Shown here in pieces: positions 16,701 through 24,320 of a DNA stretch of 24,320 nucleotides. A program made the translations under genes and the position numbers. Each line of letters starts with the position of its first letter. Within the stretch, counting starts at the first letter, position 1. Origin of the DNA: Lachnospiraceae bacterium UBA3638. GTDB taxonomy: Bacteria > Bacillota > Clostridia > Lachnospirales > Lachnospiraceae. Under the pieces are notes generated by a model, which had not been told where the DNA came from, did no database searches, and worked only from the letters and a program-made list of their open reading frames with translations. The stretch lies in NCBI GenBank assembly GCA_002373595.1, contig DFKT01000066.1, forward strand, positions 6,379 to 30,698, in the 5' to 3' direction.

Positions 16701-18378
16701 TATGAACGGGATTATTTGCGATGATACCGAGAATCCGAATGCTCCGGTTAACCTTCGAATGGATAAAAGAAATACCGATAGGTTTAAGTTTACGGCATGC
16801 TGGGATGAACCGTCGGATAGAGGGACGTATTATGATTTTAAGGTGGATGCTGTAAATATATATAACGGTCAGGAGCTGTGTTCATCGCAGTTAAATATAC
16901 TTCATATCTCGGGAACGGATCATTATGAAATCTATATCAGTGACAGCGAGAGTGACAGAGGAGAATTATATGAGATAACGGGAGAGCTTTCCTGCATGCC
17001 TGCAGACAGAGTTGAAGACGAGAGATTTCTGCATATATATACTGCAGACAGAGCGGGAAATATATCGGAGCCCGTGATCATCAGGATACCTCCCATAGGG
17101 GAATATATCCCGGGGCTTACACCGGATGTTTATACGAGAAAGATAAGTATAGACGGAGAATATATATTTGCAAAGGATGATCTTATTTATGTCAGAGCAT
17201 CCGATAACGCACCTTTTAATCTGTACGGAGAAGGGTATATCGAGTACCCGACCAAAAAGGACGGATATCAGATCAATAAAATGGGGTTCTGTATGGATCT
17301 CATAGAGAGCGGATCGGGTGATCATGAGGCCGGGCGGGCAGTAACAGGGTCTTTTACGGGAGTTTGGTCCGAGAGAGGAAGCTCGGATCATGAGATATTT
17401 ACGGATGGATCTTCATCACCGTTATCGGTAAGTGAAGTAAAGGAGTTTAAAAGGTATAACAACTATAAGGATGTTTCGCTATCAGAGGATTTTCTGATCT
17501 CTGAGGGAACAGATGGGAACACGTATCGTATCTATCCTAAAGCAGGGCTTGTAAATGATGATATGCAGGAAACATATTCAGCTCGGGACAGTGACCTCTT
17601 AAACGGTATCGTGATCTGTTCCGACGGAAAAGCTCCCGATGTATATATCTCGGTAAACGGCTGTGAAGAGGGATTGCTTGAAGGGTATGATATCAGCAAT
17701 ATCTATCCCGGTGTAATAGACAGAAGAGAACGGGAAGTGGAAGCTGTCATCCGGGTAAATGATACCGGAAGCGGTGCTAAGGAATATAAAGTAGTGATCT
17801 CTAACCTCGATAACGGATACACAAGGACATATAACTCAGGAGGGGATGACAGAGTCGTACTTGATCTAAAGGTAAAAGAAAACACAAGGATACGTGAATA
17901 TGACGATCCCCTCTTTAACGGAAGATTTACGATCACTGTTACGAGTACGGATAATGTCGGGAATACCGCAACTGTCGGAACACATGAATCACTGGAGATA
18001 GATGTTCAGGGCGAGGTGTTCAGGGACCTTGATGCGGTAGATGATACCAACGCTTTCAGATATGACGAGGAGCCGCTGTTGTTTCATGCAGGAGAGAGCG
18101 GACATGTAAGCGCATACAGCTGGGGATATGCGGACAGGGTAAAAGTAGAATTTGATGATCCTGAGATGTCTGTCTATGATGCAGTGTTTGATTATCCCGG
18201 AGGCAGTTTCATGACAGAGGATGATGTCTTTTTCAGGATACCGCTGGATTACGGAAAGAGCAGCATCATCATAAGGATAACGGCGATGAGGGGGGATGTG
18301 CGCAGATCCTGGTCTGAGGAAATAGGAGTAGATGTAAACGGCAGCATATTGGATGAACTGAGGACGATCCTAAGGTGA
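13753..18378 (+). CDS. Large exported glycine-rich protein with InlB-type repeats
   Basis: This 1541-aa protein is probably secreted. A signal peptide (basic KK, hydrophobic core about 5-25, likely cut after VYA near 32) is followed by a Cys-rich patch (C141, C159, C161, C173, C176, C199, C213, C231). InlB/Listeria-Bacteroides-type repeats come next (about 240-326, 390-425, 445-482; motifs YDANGG, FDSWNTE, FTGWY, FDGWFTD, LYAKW). Residues about 593-838 are extremely glycine-rich (VWGAGGGSGNG, VVVGGKGGDS, seven consecutive Gly near 704, AAGGGGG), resembling the glycine-rich domain shared by some bacterial surface proteins and the ALK receptor. A related stretch runs on to about 965. An FnIII-like module (about 993-1115) and an Ig-like one (about 1292-1419) follow. 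There is no LPxTG, C-terminal membrane helix or SLH domain, so surface attachment is unexplained. The gene stands alone between ackA and a DUF4867-type gene. An adhesive, polymer-binding or matrix role is inference. Confidence 0.8.
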   Translation: MKKISYLFLHIIICIFLLSVFLFCYSSDVYAFGTGNPDFPGVQEMIREYNLNPYIEYYHDENTGNIAWTTVHPGHFEKASSGGYIQTDGSIYRNTYGFTVIPGAERRTPAEIPTGYHRYTGTISNDIVPVGKWVYEWDGKCIHGYEGMDEYYSVRNTYCPCERFYDGGWAAYCADCGQRIDRFVYTSYTGIRDIRYIYCGVTPGIPGTYVYFCPYDGTNLEQGAPIMHHECSALVSANIYYIDYDANGGEGDMMPSAYSYDNADKIEGRRFVSNGKLRKNTFAREGYVFDSWNTERNGSGDAFADEDEIYNLTSENEERIALYAIWRKTESELIISPGKGTIDGSKEDKHVTEYYGTELHLDTLGAACDDVIRVSFYTGDENVQISDIETGYSFTGWYRDEPFHGEMSSTGMDAVYRFKGEGPDHITAMWTGESVILPDASVTGKVFDGWFTDDTYTVRAGYGGDSFIPSGDCTLYAKWDDFSLRVSTENFISGPYSDLSWPGLSPMKYLYTVSKRRAGDDEWEVLNPSSESSTSVQDINGINTGEPAEEEINITQDGIYHICVMGAQGEQELYHVSEKRYAGDEGFPESKTEFAYTGGVQSFIAPYDGIYELEVWGAGGGSGNGYSGGAGGYTRGYMEMEKGDVLYVVVGGKGGDSVSGYNLHTYAGAGGYNGGTAGYSMPDIPITYWDDRTVWTNMNEGGGGGGGATHIAINRGALLSDTSVSDLLIAAGGGGGTVKRTLADPNPENIRTNGPDGVCLYGGNGGGDIGAPTRYTDYTLASYNSCKGGGFRTGSGYCYGGSGYKDGTPGFTVDGKTYDPLMRNGGNRGNGKAMITLVCEYYEADRYHTGGKGASVSADYYLMRGDSIYLYAGQECSEDAEHEKKSGERSVAVLKRDGNEYLLLQAGGGRGATRDNDGIPGGLEIYRDQGQLESVDDRIARNNASFIRNDFSINPVSEAGFNDGGGRYSFAAVRTGIYSTETSMNGIICDDTENPNAPVNLRMDKRNTDRFKFTACWDEPSDRGTYYDFKVDAVNIYNGQELCSSQLNILHISGTDHYEIYISDSESDRGELYEITGELSCMPADRVEDERFLHIYTADRAGNISEPVIIRIPPIGEYIPGLTPDVYTRKISIDGEYIFAKDDLIYVRASDNAPFNLYGEGYIEYPTKKDGYQINKMGFCMDLIESGSGDHEAGRAVTGSFTGVWSERGSSDHEIFTDGSSSPLSVSEVKEFKRYNNYKDVSLSEDFLISEGTDGNTYRIYPKAGLVNDDMQETYSARDSDLLNGIVICSDGKAPDVYISVNGCEEGLLEGYDISNIYPGVIDRREREVEAVIRVNDTGSGAKEYKVVISNLDNGYTRTYNSGGDDRVVLDLKVKENTRIREYDDPLFNGRFTITVTSTDNVGNTATVGTHESLEIDVQGEVFRDLDAVDDTNAFRYDEEPLLFHAGESGHVSAYSWGYADRVKVEFDDPEMSVYDAVFDYPGGSFMTEDDVFFRIPLDYGKSSIIIRITAMRGDVRRSWSEEIGVDVNGSILDELRTILR

Positions 18379-18389
18379 TCATTTGAATA

Positions 18390-18418
18390 TGTGAAAAATG
18401 AAGCTTTTGTGCTAAAAT
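18390..18418 (+). promoter_or_regulatory. Weak candidate promoter of the DUF4867-type gene
   Basis: TAAAAT (18413-18418) is a good -10 box. The -35 position 17 bases upstream (TGTGAA, 18390-18395) is poor. No terminator separates this from the preceding gene, so read-through is also possible. Confidence 0.35.
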
Positions 18419-18472
18419 GATAAAGGTATTTCTTAATACGGTCATGAACCGAAAAACGATAAGGAGAGTAAA

Positions 18473-19099
18473 ATGAAAATCTATTCTGTCAATGATCCTG
18501 AATTTGCGGCATATGGAAAAGTACTCGGGGGATATGATACCGCTGAGCTTTTAAATGCTATGAACCGGATCGCACATCCCGCAGACGGCGTGGCTTATGA
18601 GCCCGGTATAGACAGTCTTGAGAAGTGTTCCATAATTAATGAATTAAGAGACAGAGCATACGGCGGAATGCCCATACAGCTTGGAATGTGCTGGGGACAC
18701 AATACTAAGCTTAACTGCCTCGAGTACCACAGAGACAGCGAGATCAATATCGGAACTACCGATTTTGTTCTTCTTCTTGCCAAGGCAGAGGACTTTAAGG
18801 ACGGAAAGCTCGACACTTCCAAGGTTATGGCTTTTGAAGCACCTGCAGGCGTATGCGTTGAAGTATATGAGACTTCATTCCATTATGCACCCTGCAGAAA
18901 TAACGCTGACGGCTTCAGAGTAGCGATAGTCCTTCCTAAGGGAACGAATACCGACAAGCCCGCTATTTCCGATAAGAATGACGAGGATAAGCTCCTCTGG
19001 GCGAGAAATAAGTGGTTAATAGCTCATGCAGAGAGTTCTGAAGCAGGAGCAGGCGCTTATGTGGGACTCGTGGGAGAGAACATCGATATCAGCAAATAA
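18473..19099 (+). CDS. DUF4867-type protein, probable cupin fold
   Basis: The 208-aa cytoplasmic protein resembles the DUF4867 family common in Lachnospiraceae. It contains a cupin-like metal-site pattern: GMCWGHNTKLNCLEYHRDSE with H76, E84 and H86, and a later H137 (FHYAPC). Several cupins with such sites are sugar isomerases or epimerases, but no sugar gene lies beside this one, so the substrate is unknown. The ATG follows AAGGAGAG by four bases, a strong ribosome site. It is followed by a strong terminator, so it is probably expressed alone. The family name rests on recalled sequence style, not a search. Confidence 0.7.
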   Translation: MKIYSVNDPEFAAYGKVLGGYDTAELLNAMNRIAHPADGVAYEPGIDSLEKCSIINELRDRAYGGMPIQLGMCWGHNTKLNCLEYHRDSEINIGTTDFVLLLAKAEDFKDGKLDTSKVMAFEAPAGVCVEVYETSFHYAPCRNNADGFRVAIVLPKGTNTDKPAISDKNDEDKLLWARNKWLIAHAESSEAGAGAYVGLVGENIDISK

Positions 19100-19123
19100 G
19101 ACCGGTATCTCTAAAGCAATATT

Positions 19124-19156
19124 AAATGTGGTCCGGATATCCGGGCCACATTTTTA
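19124..19156 (+). terminator. Terminator after the DUF4867-type gene
   Basis: AAATGTGGTCCGG (19124-19136) pairs with CCGGGCCACATTT (19141-19153) around ATAT, with one G-U pair, and ends in a T-run. It separates this gene from the citrate synthase operon. Confidence 0.92.
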
Positions 19157-19183
19157 TAATAAAAAAACAAGTGATTTTTTCAC

Positions 19184-19212
19184 TTGACGGTTCTTGTATA
19201 ACGGTATACAAT
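19184..19212 (+). promoter_or_regulatory. Promoter of the citrate synthase-ilv cluster
   Basis: TTGACG (19184-19189), a 17-base spacer and TACAAT (19207-19212) make a strong sigma-A-type promoter. Transcription would start near 19219, only about 18 bases before the ATG. The -10 box lies inside a palindrome. Confidence 0.7.
19194..19211. promoter_or_regulatory. Operator-like palindrome over the gltA promoter
   Basis: TTGTATAACGGTATACAA is an inverted repeat with seven-base perfect arms (TTGTATA/TATACAA) around ACGG. It covers the spacer and most of the -10 box, the position expected of a repressor site. The TTGTATA/TATACAA arms resemble sites of GntR-type regulators, but the regulator is not in the window. 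Confidence 0.6.
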
Positions 19213-19236
19213 TATCCCCATATGGAGGGAGACCAG

Positions 19237-20631
19237 ATGGTTATTGACAATACAGAACATATCGAGATGCTGAGCGCCGAGGAGATGGGCGATCTCCGTG
19301 ATGATTTCGAATTCCTCTCGGGAAAGCTAGGTTCAATTCATCGTATAGATCAGAATCTCTACCTTGAATATGATGTAAAAAGAGGATTGCGTGACCAGGC
19401 CGGTAAAGGTGTGCTTACGGGTCTGACCGAAGTGTCCGATATCGTACAGGTTGAGTATATAAACGGTGAACAGGTACCCTGTGAAGGAAGGCTGTATTAT
19501 CAGGGGATCAATGTTGTAGACCTTGTTCAGGGCCTTGAGGGCAGAAGATTCGGATTCGAGGAGACTTCTTTCCTTCTTCTTTTCGGCCATCTTCCCAGCA
19601 AGGAGGAGCTTGAGCATTTTATTCATATAGGCGAAGGATTCCAGGATCTCGGTGCGAGATTTGTAAGAGACGTCGTTATGAAAGCATCCAACGGCAATAT
19701 CATGAATGCTCTTCAAAGATGTGTTCTTACATTATATGCTTATGATAATAATCCGGATGATACATCGGCTGACAATGTACTCAGACAGAGCCTGGAACTT
19801 ATCAATAAGATTCCTCTTATCGCAGTTTATTCATATCATTCATTCCTTCACTTCAGAAGGGATGAAGCTCTTGTCATCAGGAATCCCAAGAAGGGACTCT
19901 CCATGGCAGAGAATATACTTCAGATGTTAAGACCCGACGGTAAGTATACTGAACTGGAGGCCAAGGTTCTTGATATCGCGCTGATCATTCATGCGGATCA
20001 CGGCGGCGGAAACAACTCCACCTTTACGACCCATGTTGTAAGCTCTTCGGGAACCGACACATACTCGTCAGTCTCGGCTTCCATCGGTTCGCTCAAAGGA
20101 TTCAGACACGGTGGCGCCAATCTTAAAGTTCAGGAGATGTTTGACAATCTCTACGAGAATATAAGCGATCTTGAGAATGAGGATGAGGTCGAGACCTATC
20201 TTCAGAAGATCCTTAAGAAGGAAGTATTTGACGGAACAGGACTTATCTATGGTGTGGGCCACGCTGTTTATACGCTTTCCGATCCCAGAGAGGTTATCCT
20301 CAAAGGATATGCCAGACGCCTTGCTGAAGAGAAGGGCCGCATGAAGGACTTCAACTTCTATGACAGGGTTGAAAAGATTGCCATTAAGCTCATCACGCAG
20401 AACAAGAGGATCAATAAGGCTGTTTGCGCAAATGTTGACTTCTACAGCGGTTTTGTATACGGTATGCTTGGAATCCCCAGAGAGCTCTTTACTCCGCTCT
20501 TTGCCGTATCGAGAATAGCCGGATGGAGCGCACACAGACTTGAGGAGATCATGAACGATGACAAGATAGTCCGTCCTGCATTTAAGTATGTAGGTCATCA
20601 CAGAGACTATATCCCCATGGCTGACAGATAA
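19237..20631 (+). CDS. gltA: Citrate synthase (Si type)
   Basis: The enzyme condenses oxaloacetate with acetyl-CoA to give citrate. In an anaerobe this probably feeds 2-oxoglutarate and glutamate synthesis. It has 464 aa from the ATG at 19237, placed seven bases after GGAGGGA. An upstream in-frame extension would begin inside the terminator and is rejected. The catalytic triad is visible as H255 (HADHGGGN), H291 (FRHGGAN) and D349 (DPRE), with the CoA/oxaloacetate segment GVGHAVY around H342 and a C-terminal RIAGWSAHRLEE. The N terminus is somewhat long for the family. A 2-methylcitrate synthase cannot be ruled out, but there are no other propionate genes here. ilvB follows after 17 bases, so the two are likely co-transcribed. 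Confidence 0.93.
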   Translation: MVIDNTEHIEMLSAEEMGDLRDDFEFLSGKLGSIHRIDQNLYLEYDVKRGLRDQAGKGVLTGLTEVSDIVQVEYINGEQVPCEGRLYYQGINVVDLVQGLEGRRFGFEETSFLLLFGHLPSKEELEHFIHIGEGFQDLGARFVRDVVMKASNGNIMNALQRCVLTLYAYDNNPDDTSADNVLRQSLELINKIPLIAVYSYHSFLHFRRDEALVIRNPKKGLSMAENILQMLRPDGKYTELEAKVLDIALIIHADHGGGNNSTFTTHVVSSSGTDTYSSVSASIGSLKGFRHGGANLKVQEMFDNLYENISDLENEDEVETYLQKILKKEVFDGTGLIYGVGHAVYTLSDPREVILKGYARRLAEEKGRMKDFNFYDRVEKIAIKLITQNKRINKAVCANVDFYSGFVYGMLGIPRELFTPLFAVSRIAGWSAHRLEEIMNDDKIVRPAFKYVGHHRDYIPMADR

Positions 20632-20648
20632 GTGATACGGAGGATCAG

Positions 20649-22268
20649 ATGATCGGTTCAGACATTATAATCAAATGCCTTGAAGAAGAGGGCGTAAAAT
20701 ACGTATTCGGATATCCCGGAGTAGCTATCTGCCCTTTCTATAACTCTATACTTGAGTCGGATATCAAGACCGTGCTCGTTCGCACGGAGCAGAATGCCGC
20801 ACATATGGCAAGCGGCCTCGCCAGGATTACCGGAAAGCCCGGTGTATGTGCAGTAACGAGCGGCCCGGGTGCTACCAATATCATCACCGGAATTGCGACT
20901 GCATTTGCGGATTCAATCCCCCTTGTTGTATTTACCGGTCAGGTTAATTCAGAACTCCTCGGAAGTGATGTCTTCCAGGAAGCTGATATAACGGGAGCTG
21001 CCGAGTCGTTCGTAAAATACAGTTACCTCGTAAGAGAAGCATCCGAGCTTCCCAGGATCATCAAAGAGGCTTTCCATATCGCAAATACCGGACGTAAGGG
21101 TCCTGTACTTATCGATATTCCCTTTGATGTGCAGAACACGCAGGTTTCCAGATTTAAGTATCCCGATGAAGTATCTCTTCGTACTTACAAGCCTACGGTC
21201 AAGGGAAATGTAGCACAGATCAAGAAGGTCATAAAAGAACTCGAGAATGCCAGAAAGCCTATTATCTGCGCGGGAGGAGGCGTGCTCCTGTCTGAGGCGG
21301 AGAATGATCTCAGGTCATTTGTTGAGGCACATGCTATTCCCGTAGTAACCACTATGATGGGAATAGGAGTGATGCCCACAGATCATCCTCTCTATTTCGG
21401 TATGGTCGGAAATAACGGAAAAGCATATGCCAATAAAGCGATGAATGATGCCGATCTTGTCATGATGGTCGGCGCCAGAGTGGCAGACAGAGCGATCAGC
21501 CAACCCGATCTTATCACCAAAGACAAAGTGCTTGTACATATTGACGTGGATCCCGCCGAGATAGGAAAGAATGCCGTATCGTCCATCCCTCTTGTAGGAG
21601 ACGCAAAGGCAATATTTAAGGAACTCTCGGAGTCGGAATTCGAGGCGGATTACGATGAATGGGTAACGAGTCTTGATGAACAGAAAGCATCTTACAAGTC
21701 ATCGAGAAAGCCCAGCGGCGCATATGTCGATCCTGCCGCATTTATCAGGAAGCTTTCGGAGAAGATGGAAGACAACGCTATATATGTAGCGGATGTCGGA
21801 CAGAATCAGATATGGTCCTGCGCCAATGCGATAGTAAGAAAAGGAAGATTCCTCACTTCGGGCGGAATGGGAACGATGGGTTACTCCATCCCCGCAGCGC
21901 TTGGAGCAAAGCTTGCGGATCCGGGGAGACAGGTCGTTGCGGTATGCGGCGACGGATCTTTCCAGATGAGCATGATGGAGCTTGCAACATTTGTGCAGTC
22001 CGGTGTACAGGCCAAGATAGTTGTCATCTCAAACGGATACCTGGGAATGGTAAGAGAGTATCAGCATTACGCGTATAAGGACAATTACAGCGTAGTAGAC
22101 CTTTCAGGAAGCCCCGATCTTGAGAAACTCGTTTCTGCTTACGGCTTTGATTACATGAGGCTGGAGAGAAATGATGAAGCCGGCAAGGTGATAGATATGT
22201 TTTTGAAAGATGAGAAAAATGTTCTTTTGGAGTGTATCGTTGATCCCATGGATTTAGTGAAGGACTAG
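20649..22268 (+). CDS. ilvB: Acetolactate synthase, large (catalytic) subunit
   Basis: This ThDP enzyme makes 2-acetolactate or 2-aceto-2-hydroxybutyrate from pyruvate, the first common step of valine, leucine and isoleucine synthesis. The 539-aa protein is slightly short for the family. Catalytic E47 (VRTEQNAAH) and the GSGPGATN-like segment TSGPGATNIITG are present. The ThDP/Mg motif starts at G434-D-G436 and ends in ISNGYLGMV, where most relatives have NN before the YLGMV. The FAD-binding RFDDR signature of anabolic enzymes is R277-V-A-D-R281 here. It has an ACGGAGGA ribosome site. Upstream is gltA (17 bases) and downstream are two small-subunit genes, which supports an anabolic role despite the altered FAD motif. 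Confidence 0.94.
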   Translation: MIGSDIIIKCLEEEGVKYVFGYPGVAICPFYNSILESDIKTVLVRTEQNAAHMASGLARITGKPGVCAVTSGPGATNIITGIATAFADSIPLVVFTGQVNSELLGSDVFQEADITGAAESFVKYSYLVREASELPRIIKEAFHIANTGRKGPVLIDIPFDVQNTQVSRFKYPDEVSLRTYKPTVKGNVAQIKKVIKELENARKPIICAGGGVLLSEAENDLRSFVEAHAIPVVTTMMGIGVMPTDHPLYFGMVGNNGKAYANKAMNDADLVMMVGARVADRAISQPDLITKDKVLVHIDVDPAEIGKNAVSSIPLVGDAKAIFKELSESEFEADYDEWVTSLDEQKASYKSSRKPSGAYVDPAAFIRKLSEKMEDNAIYVADVGQNQIWSCANAIVRKGRFLTSGGMGTMGYSIPAALGAKLADPGRQVVAVCGDGSFQMSMMELATFVQSGVQAKIVVISNGYLGMVREYQHYAYKDNYSVVDLSGSPDLEKLVSAYGFDYMRLERNDEAGKVIDMFLKDEKNVLLECIVDPMDLVKD

Positions 22269-22319
22269 AGGAGAAAATTGCAAGCAATTATCTCCTGAAA
22301 AAATGTTTCACATTTTTTC
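22269..22319 (+). other. Two hairpins between ilvB and the first ilvN
   Basis: AGGAGA (22269-22274) pairs with TCTCCT (22291-22296), extended inside by AATTG/CAATT with one A/A mismatch. Directly after it, GAAAAAATG (22297-22305) pairs with CATTTTTTC (22311-22319) around TTTCA. The second, AT-only in its core, resembles a weak terminator followed by GGATTTTTG. They may tune expression or processing between the catalytic and regulatory subunits. Confidence 0.55.
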
Positions 22320-22347
22320 GGATTTTTGAATGTGATTGGTGACTGAC

Positions 22348-22839
22348 ATGAAGATTAAGAGGATATATTCTGTAACTGTAGAAAACCGTAGCGGTGTCCT
22401 TGCAAAAGTAAGCGGACTCTTTGCAAGGAGGAGTTTTAATATCGACTCACTTGCCGTCGGAGAGACTCATGATCCCACTGTCTCAAACATGACTATCGTA
22501 TCATCCGGAGATGAGAGGACTCTTGAGCAGATAGAAAAACAGCTTAACAAGAAGCTTGATGTCATCAAGGTCAAGACTTTCGCTGAGTCACAGTGCGTGA
22601 CCAGAGAGCTCATGCTCATGAAAGTCAAATATAACAAGAATAACCGCCGTGAGATTATGGAGATCTGTGAGGTCATGGGAGCGGATATCGTGGATATGAG
22701 CCTTCATTACATGATGATCCAGATCTGCGATGACCCTGACAAGATCAGACTTCTCATAGATATGTTCAAGTCAATCAGTATTGTGGAAGTGGCAAGGACC
22801 GGATCTCTGGCACTTTCGAAATGCTGTGAAAATGAATAA
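22348..22839 (+). CDS. ilvN: Acetolactate synthase small (regulatory) subunit, copy 1
   Basis: The 163-aa protein is an IlvN/IlvH-type regulatory subunit. An N-terminal ACT domain (YSVTVENRSGVLAKVSGLFA, FNIDSLAVGETHDP) binds branched-chain amino acids as a feedback signal, and the C-terminal ALS_ss_C-type half ends in IVEVARTGSLALSK. In-frame TTG (22336) and GTG (22339) lie upstream, but the ATG at 22348 has GGTGA (22338-22342) at suitable spacing and gives the usual N terminus. The 79-base gap from ilvB contains two hairpins. It is clearly homologous to, but not a recent copy of, the next gene. IlvB is its expected partner. Confidence 0.9.
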   Translation: MKIKRIYSVTVENRSGVLAKVSGLFARRSFNIDSLAVGETHDPTVSNMTIVSSGDERTLEQIEKQLNKKLDVIKVKTFAESQCVTRELMLMKVKYNKNNRREIMEICEVMGADIVDMSLHYMMIQICDDPDKIRLLIDMFKSISIVEVARTGSLALSKCCENE

Positions 22840-22848
22840 GTATTGTCA

Positions 22849-22876
22849 TTGACATATCCGTTTTATATGCTAAATT
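22849..22876 (+). promoter_or_regulatory. Internal promoter before the second ilvN
   Basis: A consensus TTGACA (22849-22854), a 16-base spacer and TAAATT (22871-22876) with TG at 22868-22869 (extended -10) form a credible promoter. Transcription would start near 22883. It would allow the second small subunit and ilvC to be expressed apart from gltA-ilvB. Confidence 0.6.
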
Positions 22877-22926
22877 TATAAGTACGCGCGGATGAAATCC
22901 GTATTGATACATATAGAGGTAAGTTT

Positions 22927-23427
22927 ATGCGCAAGATGGTCTTACAGCTTCTCGCAGACAATAACTCAGGTGTTCTTTCCAGGATATCGGGACTGTTTTC
23001 GAGAAGAGGATACAATATAGAGAGTATAACCGCAGGCGTTACCGCGGATCCCAGATTTTCGAGGATCACTATTGTTACGAGCGGTGACGATGAGGTGCTC
23101 GAGCAGATCCAGAAGCAGGTTGCAAAGCTCGTCGATGTAAGGGATGTAAAGCAGCTCGATCCCGAGGAGAGCGTATACAGGGAGCTGGCTATGATCAAGG
23201 TAAAGGTTTCTCCCGAGCAGAGACAGTCGATCGTAGCTATGGCAGATATTTTCAGAGGCAGTATAGTCGATGTTGCCAAGGAATGCGTCATTGTAGAGAT
23301 CACCGGAGCGCAGAGCAAGATAGACAAGTTCATAGAACTTCTCGACGGATTTGAGATACTTGAGCTCGCAAGGACCGGTATCGCGGGTCTTACCAGAGGA
23401 TCTGAGAACGTAACTTATCTTTCATAA
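22927..23427 (+). CDS. ilvN: Acetolactate synthase small (regulatory) subunit, copy 2
   Basis: The 166-aa protein has the same ACT plus C-terminal layout as the preceding gene: VLQLLADNNSGVLSRISGLFS, YNIESITAGVTADP, TIVTSGDDEVLEQIQKQV, and a terminal ILELARTGIAGLTRG. The ATG follows GAGGTAAG closely. It lies 87 bases after the first copy and has its own promoter, and ilvC follows 54 bases on. The two copies differ at many positions in both domains, so they may respond to different amino acids or form mixed complexes with the single IlvB; this is inference. Both are IlvN/IlvH-like and the symbol is shared. Confidence 0.9.
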   Translation: MRKMVLQLLADNNSGVLSRISGLFSRRGYNIESITAGVTADPRFSRITIVTSGDDEVLEQIQKQVAKLVDVRDVKQLDPEESVYRELAMIKVKVSPEQRQSIVAMADIFRGSIVDVAKECVIVEITGAQSKIDKFIELLDGFEILELARTGIAGLTRGSENVTYLS

Positions 23428-23435
23428 GTAATAAA

Positions 23436-23449
23436 CACTTTTAAAAGTG
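23436..23449. repeat. Perfect 14-base palindrome before ilvC
   Basis: CACTTTTAAAAGTG is a perfect palindrome in the 54-base gap between the second ilvN and ilvC. It may be an operator or a short hairpin. There is no T-run after it, so it is not a normal terminator. Confidence 0.4.
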
Positions 23450-23478
23450 CAAATTTATAAAGAACAGGAGAGGAATGA

Positions 23479-24320
<842 letters not shown>

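Noticed and set aside
19126..19236. N-terminal extension of citrate synthase
   Set aside because: It would start inside a strong terminator hairpin and run through the promoter; the ATG at 19237 has a proper ribosome site.

Overview
The window looks like chromosomal DNA of an anaerobic Firmicute of the Lachnospiraceae type (Butyrivibrio or Pseudobutyrivibrio and relatives). This is inferred from gene content and family flavour: a polA-coaE pair joined to a long FtsA-like gene, a UPF0237/UPF0210 pair, a TmcAL-type gene facing pta-ackA, a DUF4867-type protein, purine-rich Shine-Dalgarno sites and many ATA/AGA/GGA codons. No phage, transposon, CRISPR or plasmid genes were seen. No gene-free stretch exceeds about 240 bases.

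Layout. (1) Bases 1-302 hold the 3' part of a tRNA-Leu(CAA), its terminator, a palindromic stretch containing broken copies of the same tRNA 3' end, and a good promoter. (2) Bases 303-9953 are eight tightly packed + strand genes: a membrane diguanylate cyclase, a small zinc-finger membrane protein of anti-sigma type, polA, coaE, a 703-aa FtsA-like protein with an unusual C-terminal extension, a WalJ-type metallo-hydrolase, an ACT-domain protein and its UPF0210 partner. Gaps of -13 to +32 bases suggest one operon. (3) tmcAL (- strand) ends 5 bases from that operon and is divergent from pta-ackA (11324-13546). The shared promoter region is bracketed by a near-identical direct repeat. A strong terminator closes ackA. 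(4) Bases 13753-18378 encode a 1541-aa exported protein with InlB-type repeats, a large glycine-rich domain and Ig/FnIII-like modules, started from TTG behind a structured leader. (5) A DUF4867-type gene (18473-19099) ends at a strong terminator. (6) From 19237 to the window edge lies a biosynthetic cluster: citrate synthase, ilvB, two ilvN-type small subunits and ilvC (cut by the window end).

How the genes may work together. Operon 1 mixes a second-messenger enzyme with DNA repair/replication, CoA synthesis and cell-envelope or division functions. Pta-AckA makes acetate and ATP from acetyl-CoA, and the divergent TmcAL consumes acetate and ATP to modify tRNA-Met. The last cluster joins 2-oxoglutarate/glutamate precursor supply to branched-chain amino acid synthesis. 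It has a palindromic operator-like site on its first promoter, hairpins between ilvB and the first ilvN, and a second promoter before the second ilvN.

No clearly new multi-gene system was found. The best leads are the glycine-rich exported protein, the FtsA-like protein with its three C-terminal modules, the paired IlvN subunits next to an IlvB with an altered FAD motif, and the operator-like sites at tmcAL/pta and gltA.
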